A DNA stretch of 64,000 bases from Candidatus Thiodiazotropha sp. (ex Myrtea sp. 'scaly one' KF741663) (GTDB lineage: Bacteria > Pseudomonadota > Gammaproteobacteria > Chromatiales > Chromatiaceae): the NCBI GenBank assembly GCA_025655555.1, contig JAHXIQ010000001.1, positions 744,001 to 808,000 of the forward strand. The letters are read 5' to 3'. Shown in pieces: positions 1 through 9,662 of this stretch; position 1 is the first letter of the stretch; the number at the start of each line of letters is the position of its first letter. A program made the position numbers and the translations under genes. The notes under the pieces are model-generated. The model was not told the origin of the DNA. It saw only the letters and a list, made by a program, of their open reading frames with translations, and made no database searches.

Positions 1-282
1 TTCAAACCCTAGAGAGTCTTCTGTCACCTATCAACGAGTATTGCATGTCGCATTTACAAAGCAGGCAATACAACACCTCCGGATCTACCCGGTTATTTGA
101 ACTAACGGCTTAAAGGGCTGATACTTGAGATATTTCCAGGGTCTTAGAGCGCATCAAGCCTGAGAAATGGAACCGCTATGCGGCTTTGGTCAGCCTTTAA
201 CCGCAGATGTTGTCATGCAATTCACACTCATGGATTCAATCCTCGGTTACACTATGTATTAACCTGTTAGATTATTAAATTT
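1..282. other. Leading non-coding stretch
   Basis: No credible gene, tRNA or repeat was recognised here. It must contain the promoter of the L,D-transpeptidase gene at 283, but no convincing -35/-10 pair was found. The immediate leader is AT-rich and lacks a clear Shine-Dalgarno sequence. Confidence 0.4.
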
Positions 283-1230
283 ATGAGATTCAAGTTGTTA
301 ACATTGCTCGGCCTAGTGCTGGGCACCTTGTCACCACTCCATGCGGTTACATTCGACCTTCCCGACCAGGGAGATGATGTGGTGGGCCAGACGTTCACCC
401 TCTCCACCCGGTGGGAAGAGACCTTCTCCGATATTGCCCGTATCTACGATATCGGGTATCGGCAGATGGTCGCGGCCAATCCCAAGGTAGATGCATGGTT
501 ACCGGGTGAGGGTACCCAGGTAGTCATCCCTCAACAGTACATTCTGCCACCCGTCCCGAGAGAGGGTGTCGTGATCAACCTGGCGGAACTGAGGCTCTTC
601 TATTTTCCCAAAGACCGCCCTGTGGTCGTCACCTATCCCATTGGTATCGGCCGTGAAGGTTGGAGTACACCAACGGGAGTGACAAAAGTGGTTGGTAAAA
701 AAGAGGGTCCCAGCTGGACAGTCCCTGCCTCGATCCTGAAAGAGCATGAGGAGGATGGAGATCCCCTGCCCCCTATCGTGCCCCCGGGACCTGACAATCC
801 TTTGGGCAACCACGCTGTCTATCTCGGCATGTCCGGATATCTCCTACACGGCACCAACAGACCCTATGGTGTCGGTATGCGCGTCAGTCACGGTTGTATC
901 CGCCTCTACCCGGAAAACATAGAACAGCTATTCCAACAGATCGAACCCGGCACACCGGTGCGTATCATCAATCAACCGTACAAAGCAGGCTGGCTGAAGG
1001 GTGAGCTCTATGTCCAGGTACATCCACCACTGGCAGAATATATAGAGGCGAGAGGCCACAACTACACAGAATTGGTGAATGCCGTTGTCCGTAAGTTGGG
1101 CGAAGACATGCGTAAACCTGATTGGTCACTGCTACAAGAATATGCAGAGAGCAAGACAGGGGTTCCTATGCCCCTCTATCTATGGGAAGGGGATGAGATC
1201 GCCAAACATGCCCAACCACCCCATTTATAA
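283..1230 (+). CDS. L,D-transpeptidase, ErfK/YbiS/YcfS/YnhG family
   Basis: Periplasmic enzyme expected to attach a lipoprotein to peptidoglycan or form 3-3 cross-links. An N-terminal signal peptide (about residues 1-21) is followed by a LysM-like segment (about 35-83) and a YkuD catalytic domain (about 95-230). The catalytic motif SHGCIRL is present with the nucleophile at Cys205, preceded by a HGTNRPYG segment. At 315 aa it has the length of the E. coli ErfK/YbiS group, which links Braun lipoprotein to the wall. The next gene, convergent, encodes a small alanine-zipper lipoprotein ending in Lys, so an enzyme-substrate pair is plausible by inference. The exact paralogue (LdtA, B or C) cannot be assigned. 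Confidence 0.93.
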   Translation: MRFKLLTLLGLVLGTLSPLHAVTFDLPDQGDDVVGQTFTLSTRWEETFSDIARIYDIGYRQMVAANPKVDAWLPGEGTQVVIPQQYILPPVPREGVVINLAELRLFYFPKDRPVVVTYPIGIGREGWSTPTGVTKVVGKKEGPSWTVPASILKEHEEDGDPLPPIVPPGPDNPLGNHAVYLGMSGYLLHGTNRPYGVGMRVSHGCIRLYPENIEQLFQQIEPGTPVRIINQPYKAGWLKGELYVQVHPPLAEYIEARGHNYTELVNAVVRKLGEDMRKPDWSLLQEYAESKTGVPMPLYLWEGDEIAKHAQPPHL

Positions 1231-1274
1231 CCTTCGTATTCCTCTTTGATCTTGGGGATCAGTTATATTAAGCA

Positions 1275-1314
1275 TAAAAAAACCCCGGCAGCTTCTCAGC
1301 ACCCGGGGTTTTTT
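1275..1314. terminator. Bidirectional rho-independent terminator
   Basis: A run of A, a GC-rich stem (ACCCCGG pairing with CCGGGGT) and a run of T lie between the convergent transpeptidase and lipoprotein genes. The A-tract and T-tract make it work on both strands. Confidence 0.85.
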
Positions 1315-1352
1315 CAGCCCCTGAAGGGGCAGCATAAACCAAGAATGGTTTA

Positions 1353-1634
1353 TTATTTTGCCATTGCCTTTTCGGACATACGGCCACACTTCTCGTTACA
1401 AGCATCGGCAGCATCGCTGGCGGCGTTTGCGGCCTTCATTGCTGCGTCAGCCGTACCCTGTGCGGTAGCGGCATCCAGCTGAGCCTCTTTTGCAGCCTTC
1501 ATGGCGGCATCGGCAGCAGCTTGTGCATTAGCAACATCAGCTTCCATTTTACTCATGTCTGTTGTGGCACAACCTGCGAGCAGGCCCAGACCTAAAACCA
1601 TAGCGGCAGTTTTCATCATGGTGGTTTTCATCAT
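1353..1634 (-). CDS. Lpp-like alanine-zipper lipoprotein
   Basis: Small outer-membrane lipoprotein of about 93 aa. The lipobox LLAGC is clear, and the mature chain is dominated by Ala with heptad-like spacing (AANAASDAADA-type segments), typical of the trimeric coiled-coil Lpp/OprI and alanine-zipper families. The last residue is Lys, the residue through which Braun lipoprotein is joined to peptidoglycan. Two Cys (CNEKC) near the C-terminus are unusual for Lpp. The start is placed at the ATG-ATG pair at 1634 because a GAGAG Shine-Dalgarno-like sequence precedes it; the reading frame stays open further upstream to 1694 but that part does not look like a signal peptide. It faces an L,D-transpeptidase, which supports a cell-wall-anchoring role by inference. 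Confidence 0.85.
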   Translation of the reverse strand: MMKTTMMKTAAMVLGLGLLAGCATTDMSKMEADVANAQAAADAAMKAAKEAQLDAATAQGTADAAMKAANAASDAADACNEKCGRMSEKAMAK

Positions 1635-1782
1635 TTTACTCTCGATCTCTCTGCGTTTTTCCATTGTTAGACAGATGCTTGGCATCCGGCACAAGCTTGG
1701 GCTAAAACAAACTCAAATTCAATGCTGAGTTTGTGATATTAGGACGCTTTTTGCAATTTATCTGCTATGAACTGCTACGAAT

Positions 1783-3462
1783 TCACTCTATTTTGGCTTG
1801 GCCCAGCCCTCTTGGGTCACTAGCGGCATCAACCTTACCCGTTTTTTTATTCCAATAAACTGCCTGCATATTTCCATAATCATGCTCGAGGGGCTTCAAT
1901 TGATGCCCCATCTTTTCAAGTTGCTTGCTCATGGATTCATCGAAGGCATCTGTTTCATACTGGATTTGATCAGGGAGATACTGATGATGAAAACGGGGTC
2001 GCTTCACCCAATCCGTCGGCCCCTTACCCTCGGCCATCTCAAGAATGCCCAACAGCACCATGGTAATGATACGGCTGCCGCCCGGCGTGCCCAACACGGC
2101 CACTTGTCCCTCGTCTTCCACAAAGGTCGGGGACATGCTGGACAACATCCGCTTACCCCCTGCAATCGCGTTGGCCTCCGCACCCACCAAACCATAGACA
2201 TTTGGCACACCGGGACTGGCCGAAAAGTCATCCATTTCATCATTCAACAAAACACCCGTTCCCGGTACAACAAAGCCTGAACCGAATGGGTAGTTGATGC
2301 TCAGTGTGGCTGCCACACGATTGCCTTCTCGATCCAGGATAGAGAAATGAGTCGTATCCCTCCCCTCTTCGTGGTTCAGGTTACCCACGCTCTGGCTCGC
2401 ACGTTCCATCTGGATATCCCTCGCCAGGCCGGCGGCATACCAGGGATGGGTCAATGCATCGACAGGGATATCAACAAAATCGGGATCACCCAGATAGTCC
2501 GCCCGATCACGATAGGCACGACGCATCGCTTCCACAATCAGATGGGTGCGTTGTGGCTCCTCCACCATGGGCAGATTAAAACCCTGCAGGATGTTGAGCA
2601 TGGTAATCAGGGCAATACCACCCGAAGAGGGCGGTGAAGCACTGGTAATCTTCAGGCCCATGAAGTTGCCCCGGATCGGCATCCTTTCAGCCACACGATA
2701 GCTGGCCAAATCCTCAAGACTCCAGATACCGCCGGCTCGCTTCACCGCGTCGACCAGCCGTTTGGCAAGCCCGCCTCGATAGAAGCCATCTGCCCCTTCA
2801 TCAGCCAACCGTTGCAGTGTTTCTGCCAACCCGGGTTGACGTATCAGATAGCCTTCTGCCGGCACCTCTCCCTGATGCAGAAAGATCGAGGCCGCTGCTT
2901 CTGAAGCCCGTAATGCCTCGAGCCGCCATGTCGCCATCCGTACATAATGACTCTCAACAGGAAACCCTTCCCGAGCGATACGAATGGCAGGCGCCAGGAC
3001 CTTTTTGAGTGGCAGACGGCCGTAGCGCTCAGAAATATGGGCTAGCGCCGCCGGTTCACCCGGGATACCCGCTGCCAGAGGGCCATTGATGGAGAGTCCG
3101 GGGATCACCTCTCCCTCTTTGTCCAAATAGAGATCACGATGTGCCGCCAACGGCGCCCGCTCCCTGCCATCCACCATTGTCTCGAAGCCATCGCTGGCAC
3201 GATGCAATAACCAGAACCCTCCACCCCCAATACCTGAACTGTAAGGCTCAACCACAGCCAGAACAGCGCTGACCGCTACAGCAGCATCAAAGGCGTTGCC
3301 TCCAAGCTTCAGAATTTGATGGCCCGCTTCAGTCGCCAACGGATGGGCCGTAGCAATAGCAGCCTTGTCGGGAACAGCGGCTGTAGAGAATGGAGATAAA
3401 AGAAGAAAGGCACAAAAAAGGCCCCACCAGGGAGCCTTTTGTTTGAGCAGACCGAACATCAT
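1783..3462 (-). CDS. ggt: Gamma-glutamyltransferase
   Basis: Periplasmic glutathione hydrolase/transpeptidase that cleaves the gamma-glutamyl bond of glutathione and its conjugates. The 559-aa precursor has an N-terminal signal peptide, the large-subunit features GGNAFDAAVA and SGIGGGGF, and the autoprocessing site before the catalytic Thr in DTTHFS (around residue 370). The small subunit carries the GTPGGSRII and SMSPT motifs. It is complete and of normal length. It lies 3 bp downstream of the ferredoxin gene and is probably the last gene of the rsmD-coaD-fdx-ggt run; glutathione turnover is the obvious role. Confidence 0.95.
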   Translation of the reverse strand: MMFGLLKQKAPWWGLFCAFLLLSPFSTAAVPDKAAIATAHPLATEAGHQILKLGGNAFDAAVAVSAVLAVVEPYSSGIGGGGFWLLHRASDGFETMVDGRERAPLAAHRDLYLDKEGEVIPGLSINGPLAAGIPGEPAALAHISERYGRLPLKKVLAPAIRIAREGFPVESHYVRMATWRLEALRASEAAASIFLHQGEVPAEGYLIRQPGLAETLQRLADEGADGFYRGGLAKRLVDAVKRAGGIWSLEDLASYRVAERMPIRGNFMGLKITSASPPSSGGIALITMLNILQGFNLPMVEEPQRTHLIVEAMRRAYRDRADYLGDPDFVDIPVDALTHPWYAAGLARDIQMERASQSVGNLNHEEGRDTTHFSILDREGNRVAATLSINYPFGSGFVVPGTGVLLNDEMDDFSASPGVPNVYGLVGAEANAIAGGKRMLSSMSPTFVEDEGQVAVLGTPGGSRIITMVLLGILEMAEGKGPTDWVKRPRFHHQYLPDQIQYETDAFDESMSKQLEKMGHQLKPLEHDYGNMQAVYWNKKTGKVDAASDPRGLGQAKIE

Positions 3463-3465
3463 CGC

Positions 3466-3735
<270 letters not shown>

Positions 3736-3753
3736 TTAAGCTAGTTTCAAATG

Positions 3754-4263
<510 letters not shown>

Positions 4264-4292
4264 TCAGAAAACAGGACGTTAAATGACAATTA

Positions 4293-4865
4293 TCAGCCTG
4301 GCAAAGGCGCGTGCGCCAGTCCATATCGTACTTGGCCTGCTATTTTCTCCTGTATGAACTCCCAGCTATCCGGCAGATTTGGAAAGTTACGCGAAACATC
4401 CTCTTCAAGATAGATACGTGCATCGTCAGCCAACCACCCCATGGTCAGACGCTGGCAGAGTGGCTCGAGTAGATTACTGTCAAAAGGGGGATCAAGAAAA
4501 ACCACATCGAAAGGGGTTGGCTCCTGCTCGAGGAACTGTAGCGCATCCGCCCTGACGACAGAGAGTTGTTCGAGCTCCAGCAGTGTCTTGTTTTTACCCA
4601 GCTGCCGCACCACGGAACCTGCAGAATCGACCAGCACCACTTTTCCGGCGCCGCGGGAGGCAGCTTCAATACCGAGTGCGCCGCTGCCGGCAAATAGATC
4701 CAGGCAGCTCGCGCCCTGAATGACTGGCTGCAACCAGTTGAAGAGTGTCTCCCGTATGCGGTCACCGGTGGGACGCAAACCCGGCATCTCTGCAAAGGGG
4801 AGCTTTCGTCCACGATGCTGCCCACCAATAATTCGGACAGTGGATTCGGGTGTATTGGATTTCAA
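4293..4865 (-). CDS. rsmD: 16S rRNA (guanine966-N2)-methyltransferase
   Basis: Methylates G966 in 16S rRNA of the assembled small subunit. The 190-aa protein shows the SAM-binding motif LDLFAGSGALGIEA (around residues 54-67) and the catalytic motif FLDPPF for N2-guanine methylation. The N-terminal RIIGGQHRGRKL segment is typical of the family. The rsmD-coaD pairing is conserved in gammaproteobacteria. It sits 69 bp downstream of the M16 protease pair on the same strand. Confidence 0.96.
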   Translation of the reverse strand: MKSNTPESTVRIIGGQHRGRKLPFAEMPGLRPTGDRIRETLFNWLQPVIQGASCLDLFAGSGALGIEAASRGAGKVVLVDSAGSVVRQLGKNKTLLELEQLSVVRADALQFLEQEPTPFDVVFLDPPFDSNLLEPLCQRLTMGWLADDARIYLEEDVSRNFPNLPDSWEFIQEKIAGQVRYGLAHAPLPG

Positions 4866-4934
4866 ACCTGGTCCCTGATTCAGTGAGTTTTAGAAAGCGA
4901 TTACAGAATCAGCATACCCGAGATATGAACACCG

Positions 4935-6281
4935 TCAATTACCCTTACTGTCAGTCTGTGCCAGCGGCTCACTGAAACGACCAACCTGTATGGTAACCAG
5001 CCGTTCCGGATCGATACGCCGCTTGAAAGCATCACGGATCTGATCTCGCGTCACCGCCTCCACCTTTCCGACAAACTGATCCAGATAATCAAGTGGCAGA
5101 TCGTAGAAACCAATCACCGACAGATACTGGATGATCTTGCTGTTGGAGGCGATGCGCAGCGGAAATCCTCCCGTGATGTTCTGCTTGGCAGCCTTCAACT
5201 CCGCTTCCGTCGGACCCTCTTTGATAAATCGCTCCAGGGTATCAGTGAGGACTCTCAGCGCCTCGTCAGCCTGATCATTTTTCGTCTGCAAGCCAAGCTG
5301 GAACATACCCGGTTGACGCATAGGCAGAAAATAACTGTAGACGCTGTAACTCAAACCCCGCTTTTCGCGTACCTCATCACTGAGCAGTGAGACCAGCCCG
5401 CTACCACCGAGAATATGGTTACCCACGTAGAGAGTAAAATAGTCGGGATCTCCCCGGCGCATACCCGGCTGACCCAGATAGAGATGGGACTGGCTCGAAG
5501 GAAAAGGAATACGCTCCGTGACCGCCTGCTGCAGAGGAGCCACCTCAGGCAGAGGAGGTACAGCTTCACCTGCCGGGAGTGATGCTGTGAGTTGTTCAGC
5601 AATAGCTTTGGCCTGTTTTCGATCAATCGCACCGACAATGGCCACCTGGGCATTACCTGCCACATAGAGACGCTTATGTGTCTCGATAATGTCATCGCGG
5701 GTGATCGATTTCACCGACTGTCTGGTGCCTTCCGGATCTGCTGCATAGGGGTGGTCACCGAACACCAACTCATAGAGACGTTTTTTACCCACACTGCCGG
5801 GAGACTGCTCGTCCTGCAGCAGACTGGCTAATATTGACTGCCGCTCGCGCTCAATCTCTTCGGGATCGAAGCGGGGCTCGGCCAGAATCTTCGTCATGGT
5901 TTCCAGGGTCACGGAAAGCGCGTCCAGCTTGGTCAGTGTGCGGGCAGATACCCAGGCCATGTCACGCAGAGAACCTACCTCCAATTGTGCGCCTACGTGT
6001 TCCAACCGCTCTGCAATCTCTTGGGCGCTCCACTCCCCGGCCCCTTCCGACAGCAGGCTATTGGTAAACGATGTCACCCCCGGTTTATCTCGATCTCTGG
6101 CGCTGCCGGCATCAAACACGATACGAACATCGACCATGGGGATCTCAGGGGCCTCGACGAAGAGCACACCGGCGCCATTGGTCGTCTGCCAGCTCTGGAT
6201 CTGCGGTCCGGCAAACAGTGTCGAGGTAAACCAGAGACCGGTGATCAACAGAAGCCGTGAAAAGTTAGCGTTACCCACCAT
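4935..6281 (-). CDS. M16 peptidase-like protein lacking the zinc motif
   Basis: Second member of a pitrilysin-family pair, 448 aa, with an N-terminal signal peptide (periplasmic). The region where the active homologue has HxxEH reads without His or Glu pairs (GVTSFTNSLLSEGAG), so it is expected to be the non-catalytic partner. The C-terminal half retains the M16C features (SYSVYSYFLPMRQPG and GGFPLRIASN). Its start overlaps the end of the upstream active gene by 11 bp, pointing to translational coupling and a heterodimer. The natural substrate is unknown. Confidence 0.9.
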   Translation of the reverse strand: MVGNANFSRLLLITGLWFTSTLFAGPQIQSWQTTNGAGVLFVEAPEIPMVDVRIVFDAGSARDRDKPGVTSFTNSLLSEGAGEWSAQEIAERLEHVGAQLEVGSLRDMAWVSARTLTKLDALSVTLETMTKILAEPRFDPEEIERERQSILASLLQDEQSPGSVGKKRLYELVFGDHPYAADPEGTRQSVKSITRDDIIETHKRLYVAGNAQVAIVGAIDRKQAKAIAEQLTASLPAGEAVPPLPEVAPLQQAVTERIPFPSSQSHLYLGQPGMRRGDPDYFTLYVGNHILGGSGLVSLLSDEVREKRGLSYSVYSYFLPMRQPGMFQLGLQTKNDQADEALRVLTDTLERFIKEGPTEAELKAAKQNITGGFPLRIASNSKIIQYLSVIGFYDLPLDYLDQFVGKVEAVTRDQIRDAFKRRIDPERLVTIQVGRFSEPLAQTDSKGN

Positions 6282-7632
6282 GACGTCCTCCTGCCGCTGC
6301 CTTTACGGTTTTTTTGTTTTCCATGGGCAAAGGCTCCAGCACCGCCACACTGAGGTTGTTCTCGACCAGATACTTCTGCGCCACCTCGCGTATCTGTTCC
6401 GGGGTTACCTGTTTCAGGTGATCGACATACTCATCGGCCAGGCGCCAGTCGAGCCCAATGGTTTCCAGTTGCCCAATCAGCATGGCCTGGTAGAAAACTG
6501 AATCTTTCTCGAAGACCTTGGCGGCAATAATCTGGTTGCGCACACGCTCCATCTCCTTTTCACTCACCAGTTCAGTTTTGAATCGTTCGATCTCCTCCAG
6601 CAGAGCGGTCTCGATCTTCTCGACAGACTTACCCGGGGTGGGGACCGCATCCATTGTCAGCATGCCCGAGAGTCGAGAAAAGGCGTTGTAACTGGCATCC
6701 GCCGAAGCGGCCAGTTTGCTACCGCGAATCAGATGATTGGTTAATCTCGCACTGCTGCCGCCATCGAGTACATAGGCCAGCATCTCCAACGCATAGGGTT
6801 CCCAGGGGGCGTCCGCCTTACCGATCACAGGTGTCTTGTAACCCAGTATCAAGTATGGCTGGCGGGCTGGTGCTTTCACGGTGAAACGCTTGATGCCCTT
6901 TTGTACTGGTTCGGTTCGCGGCTTGGGTCGGGCAATCTGCTCCGGCTTGAGTGGAGCAAAATACTGCTCAGCAAGTTTTATCACATGATCGGGTTCCACA
7001 TCGCCGACTACCACCAGCGTGGCATTGTTGGGGGCATACCACATGCGATACCAGGCCTGCAGGTCCGCCATCTCCAGGGCATCGAGATCTGCCATCCAAC
7101 CGATGACCGGAATACGATAGGGTGAGGCCTCATAAGCACCGGCCAGGAACTGCTCGTAGGTCAGCGAGGTCGGCTTGTCCTCGGTGCGCATGCGGCGTTC
7201 CTCTTTTACCACTTCAACCTCTTTGAGAAACTCTTTCTGCAGCAGTTTGAGGTTTCGCATACGGTCTGCTTCCAGGCGGAAGGAGACTTCAAGGCGGTCG
7301 CTGGACATGGTCTGAAAATAAGCCGTGTAGTCACGACCGGTAAAGGCATTTTCATCACCGCCATTGGCCGCGATGATACGGGAAAACTCCCCAGGCTCCA
7401 GATTCTCCGTACCTTTGAACATCATATGTTCAAGTACATGGGAAACACCGGTGATACCCCCGTGTTCGTAACTGGAACCCACCTTGTACCAGACCTGGGA
7501 TACGGCAATAGGTGCCCGCCTGTCGGACTTGATGATGACTTTCATGCCATTATCAAGTTGGTGTTCAACCACCTCAGCCTGTACCTGGCATAACCCCAGC
7601 ATCAGAAGTAAACCTATCATCACGCTACGCAT
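6271..7632 (-). CDS. M16 zinc peptidase, active subunit
   Basis: Periplasmic or membrane-associated pitrilysin-family zinc protease of 453 aa. It has a signal peptide ending near residue 19 (CQVQA), the inverted zinc motif HVLEH (around residue 65-69), and the downstream acidic zinc ligand region ENAFTGRDYTAYF. It is co-directional and overlapping with an inactive homologue, as in many bacterial M16 heterodimers. The pair is divergent from ftsY, a conserved neighbourhood in Chromatiales-type genomes. Confidence 0.94.
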   Translation of the reverse strand: MRSVMIGLLLMLGLCQVQAEVVEHQLDNGMKVIIKSDRRAPIAVSQVWYKVGSSYEHGGITGVSHVLEHMMFKGTENLEPGEFSRIIAANGGDENAFTGRDYTAYFQTMSSDRLEVSFRLEADRMRNLKLLQKEFLKEVEVVKEERRMRTEDKPTSLTYEQFLAGAYEASPYRIPVIGWMADLDALEMADLQAWYRMWYAPNNATLVVVGDVEPDHVIKLAEQYFAPLKPEQIARPKPRTEPVQKGIKRFTVKAPARQPYLILGYKTPVIGKADAPWEPYALEMLAYVLDGGSSARLTNHLIRGSKLAASADASYNAFSRLSGMLTMDAVPTPGKSVEKIETALLEEIERFKTELVSEKEMERVRNQIIAAKVFEKDSVFYQAMLIGQLETIGLDWRLADEYVDHLKQVTPEQIREVAQKYLVENNLSVAVLEPLPMENKKTVKAAAGGRHGG

Positions 7633-7974
7633 CTAGAGCATCCTTTAAAAAGTTTTTTCTACCACCAAGCAGCACCGAGTGTCCGGTAAATTACAAAGAC
7701 ATTCGAATCAAAACATGTTTGCCGTCAAATTAAATCCACTGAATAGTTCAGTGTTTTTCGAGACATCCGTTCCCAAGACCACTCGTCTCTGGTGTTTTGA
7801 CAAATTTCCTAACAAAACCGACCAGGCCCTTTCTATCCGGCCTTACAGCCCTGTAGAATACCCGCCTGTGGCAGACCGGCGGTATTCTTTCAAAGCCTTC
7901 GGTCAATGTCTAAACAACAACTAAGAACCTGTCGCTGGGACAGAGTTCCTCATCCACCCCCGGTAGTCCAGTGT
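7633..7974. other. Divergent intergenic region with leader hairpin
   Basis: Holds the promoters of the M16 pair (leftward) and of ftsY (rightward); no gene is supported. An imperfect inverted repeat lies at 7856-7887 (GAATACCCGCC against GGCGGTATTC, one bulged C), followed by TTTC. It could be a weak terminator or an attenuator in the ftsY leader. An 81-codon reading frame at 7679-7924 has no recognisable features and was not accepted. Confidence 0.4.
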
Positions 7975-8964
7975 ATGTTTGGATTTGGCAAAAAGAACAA
8001 GGCGACCACGACAGAATCTGTGGAGCAACCCGCAGATAAAGAGCAACGGGGACTCTTTGCACGGCTACAGGAACGCCTCTCCCGCACCCGCCACAATCTT
8101 ACCGATGGCCTGGCTAATCTGGTGCTGGGTCGAAAAACGATCGATGAAGACCTGCTGGAAGAGCTCGAAACGCTGCTCCTCACTGCCGATGTGGGTGTCG
8201 AGGCCACTAACCGGATCATCCAGAATCTGACCGAACGCGTCAGACGCAAAGAGCTCGACGATCCTGAGGCACTGAGCCAGGCCCTCAAGCACCAACTCCT
8301 CGAGATTCTTGAACAGAGTGACGCACCTCTGCCGGAACGCAACCAAGGCACCCCCCTGGTAATGATGATGGTCGGCATTAACGGCGCAGGTAAAACCACT
8401 ACCATCGGTAAGCTCGCCCGCAAATTACAACTCGATGGCGAAAGTGTCATGCTGGCTGCTGGCGACACCTTTCGTGCCGCCGCTGTCGAGCAGTTACAAA
8501 CCTGGGGAGAACGCAATCAGGTAACTGTTATTGCACAACATACCGGTGCCGATGCCGCCTCGGTCTGTTTTGACGCACTGCAAGCAGCGACCGCCCGCAA
8601 AAGTGACGTGCTGATCGCCGATACGGCTGGGCGTCTGCATACCAAAACCAACCTGATGGATGAGCTGTCCAAAATCGCCCGGGTCATGAAGAAGATTGAT
8701 CCGGATGCACCCCATGAAGTGCTGCTGGTGGTCGATGCAGGAACCGGGCAGAATGCCGTCAACCAAGCCATCCAGTTCCACCAGGCGGTCGGCCTCACAG
8801 GTATTGTCATAACCAAGCTGGATGGTACTGCCAAGGGTGGGGTGGTATTCGCCATCGCCGACAAGGTGAAGGTGCCGATCCGCTTCATTGGTGTTGGTGA
8901 AGCCATCGAGGACCTGCGAGAATTCGATCCGAGAGAGTTCGTAGACGCACTGTTTGCAACCTGA
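7975..8964 (+). CDS. ftsY: Signal recognition particle receptor FtsY
   Basis: SRP receptor GTPase that delivers ribosome-nascent chain complexes to the Sec translocon at the inner membrane. About 329 aa. A short basic/acidic N-terminal A domain is followed by the four-helix N domain and the G domain, with GINGAGKTTT (around residue 130), the DTFRAAA insertion-box motif, DTAGR and TKLDG. The start is placed at 7975 because the protein then begins MFGFGKKN, the usual FtsY start; the open frame extends to 7906 with a sequence unlike FtsY. The A domain is short compared with E. coli. It heads the conserved ftsY-ftsE-ftsX-rpoH cluster. Confidence 0.95.
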   Translation: MFGFGKKNKATTTESVEQPADKEQRGLFARLQERLSRTRHNLTDGLANLVLGRKTIDEDLLEELETLLLTADVGVEATNRIIQNLTERVRRKELDDPEALSQALKHQLLEILEQSDAPLPERNQGTPLVMMMVGINGAGKTTTIGKLARKLQLDGESVMLAAGDTFRAAAVEQLQTWGERNQVTVIAQHTGADAASVCFDALQAATARKSDVLIADTAGRLHTKTNLMDELSKIARVMKKIDPDAPHEVLLVVDAGTGQNAVNQAIQFHQAVGLTGIVITKLDGTAKGGVVFAIADKVKVPIRFIGVGEAIEDLREFDPREFVDALFAT

Positions 8965-8984
8965 AAGCCCATGGAAAAAGAGAT

Positions 8985-9662
8985 TTGATCCATTTCGATA
9001 ACGTCAGCAAACGCTATCCCGGTGGACATACCGGACTCAGCAACGTCAGTTTCCGCATTGAACCGGAAGAGATGGTCTTTCTCACTGGCCATTCCGGCGC
9101 CGGAAAAAGTACGCTGCTGAAATTGATTGGCTTACTTGAACGCTCCAGCGGTGGCCAAGTGCATGTCAACGGACGCAATCTCACCCGACTGAAAAACCGC
9201 AAAATCCCCTATCATCGCCGGGATGTGGGGATGATTTTCCAGGATCACCGACTCCTGCACGATCGCACGGTCTTCGACAATGTCGCCCTGCCCCTGGTCG
9301 TCTCCGGTCTCGGCCATAAAGAGATCGGACGTCGAGTACGGGCCGCACTGGACAAGGTCGGCCTGTTGTACAAAGAGAAAGAGCCGCCCGCTACTCTCTC
9401 TGGCGGTGAACAACAGCGAGTCGGCATAGCCCGTGCCGTGGTCAGCAAACCTCCATTGCTGTTGGCGGATGAGCCAACCGGCAATCTTGATCCAGACCTC
9501 TCCCGGGAGATCATGGATCTCTTCAGCCAGTTCAACCAGGTCGGCGTCACCCTGCTCATCGCGACCCACGACATCGAACTGATCAACCGGATGAATAAAC
9601 GCATTCTCACCCTCAGCAAAGGGACCTTGACCGGTGACTCACAGGCGGAGGACCCGGTATGA
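8985..9662 (+). CDS. ftsE: Cell division ATP-binding protein FtsE
   Basis: ABC ATPase that, with FtsX, regulates septal peptidoglycan hydrolases through EnvC-type activators. 225 aa with Walker [10 protein letters not shown], signature LSGGEQQR and Walker [10 protein letters not shown]. The start codon is TTG at 8985, preceded by an A/G-rich Shine-Dalgarno-like stretch (AAAAAGAG); the protein begins with the expected [13 protein letters not shown], so no nearer ATG is suitable. It follows ftsY by 20 bp and overlaps ftsX by 4 bp. Confidence 0.96.
   Translation: MIHFDNVSKRYPGGHTGLSNVSFRIEPEEMVFLTGHSGAGKSTLLKLIGLLERSSGGQVHVNGRNLTRLKNRKIPYHRRDVGMIFQDHRLLHDRTVFDNVALPLVVSGLGHKEIGRRVRAALDKVGLLYKEKEPPATLSGGEQQRVGIARAVVSKPPLLLADEPTGNLDPDLSREIMDLFSQFNQVGVTLLIATHDIELINRMNKRILTLSKGTLTGDSQAEDPV

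Noticed and set aside
1-30. Possible tRNA 3' end (TTCAAACCC resembling a T-loop)
   Set aside because: No CCA end or acceptor stem partner can be seen in the window; too short to support.
1246-1728. Plus-strand open frames opposite the Lpp-like lipoprotein
   Set aside because: They are antisense to a lipoprotein gene with a clear lipobox and Shine-Dalgarno; their Ala-rich composition only mirrors the coding strand.
7679-7924. 81-codon frame between the M16 pair and ftsY
   Set aside because: No recognisable domain or ribosome-binding site, and it spans the expected promoter region and leader hairpin.
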